Shown here piece by piece: positions 61,049-64,000 of a DNA stretch of 64,000 nt (positions within the stretch are counted from its first letter, which is position 1; every line of letters begins with the position of its first letter). The translations under genes were made by a program, and so were the position numbers. The notes under the pieces are model-generated. The model worked only from the letters and a program-made list of their open reading frames with translations. It was not told the DNA's origin and did not search any database. Source of the stretch: JAGPCK01 sp041675505 (GTDB lineage Bacteria; Bacteroidota; Bacteroidia; UKL13-3); assembly GCA_041675505.1 (NCBI GenBank), contig JBAYTR010000005.1, forward strand, positions 124,001-188,000, given 5' to 3'.

Positions 61049-62028
61049 ACGTAAAAGAGTTTTTACATACCTGCAAAAATCTGAAAGTACTCATCATTGG
61101 TGATGTGATGCTGGATGCGTATTACAGCGGCAAGGTGGAGCGCATCTCGCCTGAAGCTCCTGTTCCTATTTTGAACGTAAAACATTCCGAAAGCCGCTTG
61201 GGCGGAGCTGCCAACGTTGCCTTGAATATTCAGGCTTTGGGTGCTGAACCTGTGTTGTGTGCTGTGATTGGGAATGACCGGTACACCGCATCAGTACTTG
61301 AACTCATGAAAAAACACCGACTGAATGCAGCCGGATTAATTACTTCCAAAGAGCGCATCAGTACAGTAAAAACGCGTTTGATGGGCAGCAACCACCATTT
61401 GCTTCGTGTGGATGAAGAGATGACCACACCGCTTTCAACCAAAGATGAAAAGGCTTTGTTATCGGTTGTGCTTAAGCAGATGAAGTCAGTTCAGGCCATT
61501 ATTTTTGAAGATTACGATAAAGGCGTTATTACTCCTCGCATAATTGAACAGGTAGTAAAAGAAGCAACTAAACGCAAAATTCCTGTAGTGGTTGACCCGA
61601 AGAAAAATAACTTCTTAAATTATAAAGGAGTCACTTTATTTAAGCCTAACCTCAAAGAACTGCGGGAAGGATTAAAACTGGATACCGATTTAAAAAATCA
61701 TACCCAGTTGGAGTCGGCTATATTTCAATTAAAGAATTTACTAAAGGCTAAACATGTGATGGTAACCCTATCAGAAGATGGTGTAGCCATTACCGAGGGC
61801 AATAAAAAGATGTACCACATTGCGGCACATATCCGCAGAATATCGGATGTATCAGGTGCGGGAGATACGGTGGTTAGTGTGGCTACTCTTGCCCTTGCCG
61901 CAGGTTGTTCTGCTTCTCAGGTAGCAGCTTATGCTAACCTGGCCGGAGGTTTGGTGTGCGAGCAGGTAGGGGTGGTGCCTATTGATAAAAAACGTTTTGC
62001 TGCTGAGGCTCAATTGTACCAACTGTAG
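61045..62028 (+). CDS. PfkB-family kinase, HldE1/RfaE1-like
   Basis: The 327-residue protein has a GTG start inside the preceding stop. LIIGDVMLDAYYSGKVERISPEAP (about 15-38) and RLGGAANVALNIQALGA are the family landmarks of D-glycero-beta-D-manno-heptose-7-phosphate kinase (HldE N-domain); SGAGDTVVS near residue 275 holds the catalytic Asp of PfkB kinases. There is no C-terminal adenylyltransferase domain, so this is the separate-kinase form. A role in LPS heptose synthesis is likely, but other sugar kinases of the group cannot be excluded. Confidence 0.85.
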   Translation: MNVKEFLHTCKNLKVLIIGDVMLDAYYSGKVERISPEAPVPILNVKHSESRLGGAANVALNIQALGAEPVLCAVIGNDRYTASVLELMKKHRLNAAGLITSKERISTVKTRLMGSNHHLLRVDEEMTTPLSTKDEKALLSVVLKQMKSVQAIIFEDYDKGVITPRIIEQVVKEATKRKIPVVVDPKKNNFLNYKGVTLFKPNLKELREGLKLDTDLKNHTQLESAIFQLKNLLKAKHVMVTLSEDGVAITEGNKKMYHIAAHIRRISDVSGAGDTVVSVATLALAAGCSASQVAAYANLAGGLVCEQVGVVPIDKKRFAAEAQLYQL

Positions 62029-62037
62029 CCTAACAGT

Positions 62038-63276
62038 ATGTTACCTGCTGAATCTTTTGTTAAGCAACTTTTACGCACACTTCTTATAGGTTTTTTTACC
62101 CTGCTTTTGGGTGGTAGTTTGTTGTTGTTTATTTCAGGTGAAAGATTTTATACTGCTGTTTCACTTTCCGTTTCAGCCGTATGTGGCTGCCCGCTTTTGT
62201 ATGCAGATGGTTTAGAGGAATTATCCTTTTTTTCGCAAACTACTGTGGCTGTTCTCATGCAACTTTCAGCCTTGCTGTTCATGTGGGTAGGAGGGAGTTT
62301 AATCAGTGTTTATCACGGGCAGTTTGATTTATGGAAAAACCTGCGCAGAGCAGTTTTTTTTACCATTCTTATTGAATTGTTGGCCATTGTTGGTTTAAAT
62401 ATATTGTGGAACGCTGAAATGATTTTTCATTCACCTCTGGAGAAAATCTGCCATTCGGTTTTTATGGCTGTATCGGCTTTTACGCATTCGGGTTTTACCT
62501 TAACAGCAGGTGGTTTTAACGGTGTTGCGCTTCAACAGGCGTTTCTTATTCAACTGGTGTGTACACCGGTAATTTTTGCCGGGAGTTTGAGCAGTTATGT
62601 GATATTTGATATGTATTCTATCCGTAAACTACGTGAAAGATTAATGCAGCCTGAACTTAAATGGGAGGCCATCACGCGTGTATCTTTATTTGCAGCCGTT
62701 GGTTTATTGCTTACCGGTGCTGTATTGTTTTATCTTTTGCCTAACCAACCTGTAGCCTCAACAGATAAAGCGGTGGTAAAAGGAATTTACAGTTTGTTTC
62801 AATCGGTGAGTTGGCGCAGTGCAGGGTTCAGTTTAATAGCTCCTGAGGAGTTGGGTTCCAATCTGCTTTTGCTGGCTGTTACTGCAATCTTTATGTTCAT
62901 TGGTAGTTCTTTTGCCGCAGCAGGAGGGGGAATCACTACGTTAATGGTATGGGTACTTTTGGCTAAAAGGTATTCCGTGCAAATGTCTTCAGCTTTGTTG
63001 CACACGGCTAAGTCGGTGGTATACTACGCGCTGTTATGCATTCTTTCAGCCACCCTGCTTTTGTGGGTAGTGAAACCGGGCACATTTATCGGGGTGCATT
63101 TTTTTACAGCTGTTTCAGCTTTTTCAGGTACAGGTATTTCTGCTTTGGTTCAATCAGACTACACTGTTTTTTACAGTATGATTTGTTTGTTGTTGATGGT
63201 GGCCGGAAAGCCTATGCTACTGTTTATTGCCTGCCGTAGTGCACTAAAAAATAAGCTGTTTACTTTGCCCGCATAG
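62038..63276 (+). CDS. TrkH/KtrB-like potassium transporter subunit
   Basis: The 412-residue protein has about 10 hydrophobic helices and four P-loop repeats of the TrkH/KtrB superfamily: SAVCGCPL (about 46-53), SAFTHSGFT (145-153), SWRSAGFS (about 258-265) and SAFSGTGIS (about 360-368). SFAAAGGGITT is the mid-membrane loop that gates KtrB-type channels. Each repeat keeps the filter glycine, but the first loop is unusual (Val-Cys-Gly in place of Thr-x-Gly). No TrkA/KtrA gene is adjacent. It ends 17 bp inside the convergent permease gene. Confidence 0.8.
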   Translation: MLPAESFVKQLLRTLLIGFFTLLLGGSLLLFISGERFYTAVSLSVSAVCGCPLLYADGLEELSFFSQTTVAVLMQLSALLFMWVGGSLISVYHGQFDLWKNLRRAVFFTILIELLAIVGLNILWNAEMIFHSPLEKICHSVFMAVSAFTHSGFTLTAGGFNGVALQQAFLIQLVCTPVIFAGSLSSYVIFDMYSIRKLRERLMQPELKWEAITRVSLFAAVGLLLTGAVLFYLLPNQPVASTDKAVVKGIYSLFQSVSWRSAGFSLIAPEELGSNLLLLAVTAIFMFIGSSFAAAGGGITTLMVWVLLAKRYSVQMSSALLHTAKSVVYYALLCILSATLLLWVVKPGTFIGVHFFTAVSAFSGTGISALVQSDYTVFYSMICLLLMVAGKPMLLFIACRSALKNKLFTLPA

Positions 63277-64000
63277 CATCTACAGGATTGAGTCGGGATG
63301 CATTAAGTGCCGGCACAAACCCGGAAAAGATACCAATGACAACGGATATAATAATTCCGGTAACTACATTGGTGAACGAGAGTACCATCTGCATATCGAA
63401 GAGTTTACTTACCACAACCGTTCCGCCAAAAACCAGCAGCAGTCCCATTAAGCCACCGAAAATACACAGGGTAACTGATTCAGTTAAAAACTCCAGCAGG
63501 ATAAAGTAATTTTTAGCACCCAGTGATTTTTGAATGCCTATTTCGTTGGTACGTTCTTTAACTGATACAAACATAATGTTGGCAATACCAAAGCCACCCA
63601 CCAGAATAGAGAAACTACCTATTACCCAACCGGCCACGCCCACAATACCAAACAGTTGTTCAATACCACCGGCCAGCAGTGTTGTTTTGTTTAAAGCAAA
63701 GTTATCGTCATATCCCGGTTTAATTCTACGGTTGGAGCGCATAATACCGCGAAGTTCATCTTCGAGAAAACCTAACGGAACATCTTTTCTGGCCTTAACC
63801 ATAATGGTGGGGTTGTTTCGTTCCGAGTCTTTTTTGGATATACTCACGGCATAACTGTAAGGCATCACAATCATGTTATCGAGTGAATTATCCAACAGGC
63901 TTTGGCCTTCCCGTTTAAACACACCGATTACGGTCATGGGTCGCCCCGACATACGAATCTGCCTGCCTATGGCCTCCATGCCGTTAAACAGGTTGGCTGC
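63260..64000 (-). CDS. MacB/FtsX-type ABC permease, N-terminal part outside window
   Basis: The frame is open to the last base of the window (LFNGMEAIGRQIRMSG is preceded by more coding sequence), so the gene starts beyond the right edge. The visible 246 residues cover the end of the periplasmic MacB_PCD domain (TVIGVFKREG) and the FtsX domain with three membrane helices (about GWVIGSFSILVGGFGIANIM; TESVTLCIFGGLMGLLLVFG; VTGIIISVVIGIFSGFVPAL) and the closing ALNASRLNPVDAMR. Such permeases form efflux or lipoprotein-release pumps with a LolD/MacB-type ATPase. Confidence 0.87.
   Translation of the reverse strand, partial: AANLFNGMEAIGRQIRMSGRPMTVIGVFKREGQSLLDNSLDNMIVMPYSYAVSISKKDSERNNPTIMVKARKDVPLGFLEDELRGIMRSNRRIKPGYDDNFALNKTTLLAGGIEQLFGIVGVAGWVIGSFSILVGGFGIANIMFVSVKERTNEIGIQKSLGAKNYFILLEFLTESVTLCIFGGLMGLLLVFGGTVVVSKLFDMQMVLSFTNVVTGIIISVVIGIFSGFVPALNASRLNPVDAMRAK

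Noticed and set aside
1..64000. tRNA, rRNA, riboswitch or transposase genes
   Set aside because: No cloverleaf-like stretch with T-arm consensus, no rRNA sequence, no riboswitch core that I recognise and no transposase or integrase motif in any frame.

Overview
The window reads as chromosomal DNA of a member of the Bacteroidota. Five large secreted proteins carry C-terminal type IX secretion (T9SS) sorting domains: four type A, and one gliding-motility/CHU_C type B. The IspG is the long form seen in Bacteroidetes and plants. Other markers are a Bacteroidetes DUF3822 gene beside rsmD/coaD, PadR-PspC/DUF2807 and DUF5777 genes, and promoter-like TTG-N18/19-TAnnTTTG strings. No rRNA, tRNA, CRISPR array, transposase or integrase was found. 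Genus cannot be told from this window.

Layout. 0-1.1 kb: two small AT-rich hypothetical genes separated by a hairpin-rich element. 1.1-12.3 kb: housekeeping genes, namely 3-hydroxybutyryl-CoA dehydrogenase, an M1 peptidase, an RsmF-like methyltransferase, two lipoproteins, an ABC ATPase-gatC-plsC-pyrE run, a NUDIX hydrolase, DUF3822-rsmD-coaD and a thioesterase. 12.3-18.3 kb: a candidate small RNA, a T9SS protein, ispG, an SDR and a MlaE/MlaF pair. 18.3-20.8 kb: an operon of three cytochrome-like proteins plus a beta-barrel, with C-Xn-CH motifs spaced n = 2 to 5. 20.9-32.7 kb: a lipoprotein, a response regulator, two T9SS beta-propellers, an M48 peptidase, a family 39 glycosyltransferase, PAP2, PadR/PspC and a START-like protein.

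32.8-37.1 kb is the most unusual part. Seven small, mostly unrecognised, AT-rich genes all lie on the minus strand. Most are separated by copies of one hairpin-rich repeat, with TAAC...GTT(A/G) ends and CGTTA-like cores 15-30 bp upstream of start codons. The organisation recalls an integron cassette array with attC-like sites, but no integrase is in the window and the cores do not match the classical consensus well. A related element separates the two genes at the left edge.

37.3-54.6 kb returns to core functions: Lon, a 1454-residue T9SS type B protein coupled to a TPR protein, an M28 peptidase with PDZ, a TolB-like propeller, a TerB-like protein, a transglutaminase-like protein, HppD/HmgA for tyrosine breakdown, ArfB, RlmF and a VF530-family protein. 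54.6-56.55 kb: two outer-membrane-like hypothetical genes between two copies of a REP-like double hairpin. 56.5-64 kb: ClpB, a small membrane protein, an aminotransferase, an HldE1-like kinase, a TrkH-like transporter and the 3' part of a MacB/FtsX-type permease gene that runs off the right edge.

Where an upstream in-frame extension was not credible, starts were moved to an internal Met that heads a signal peptide or family N-terminus. Several genes use TTG or GTG starts. Short stop/start overlaps (TGATG, TAATG, TTGA) point to translational coupling in many operons. All positions come from reading the sequence by eye; hairpin positions may be off by a base.
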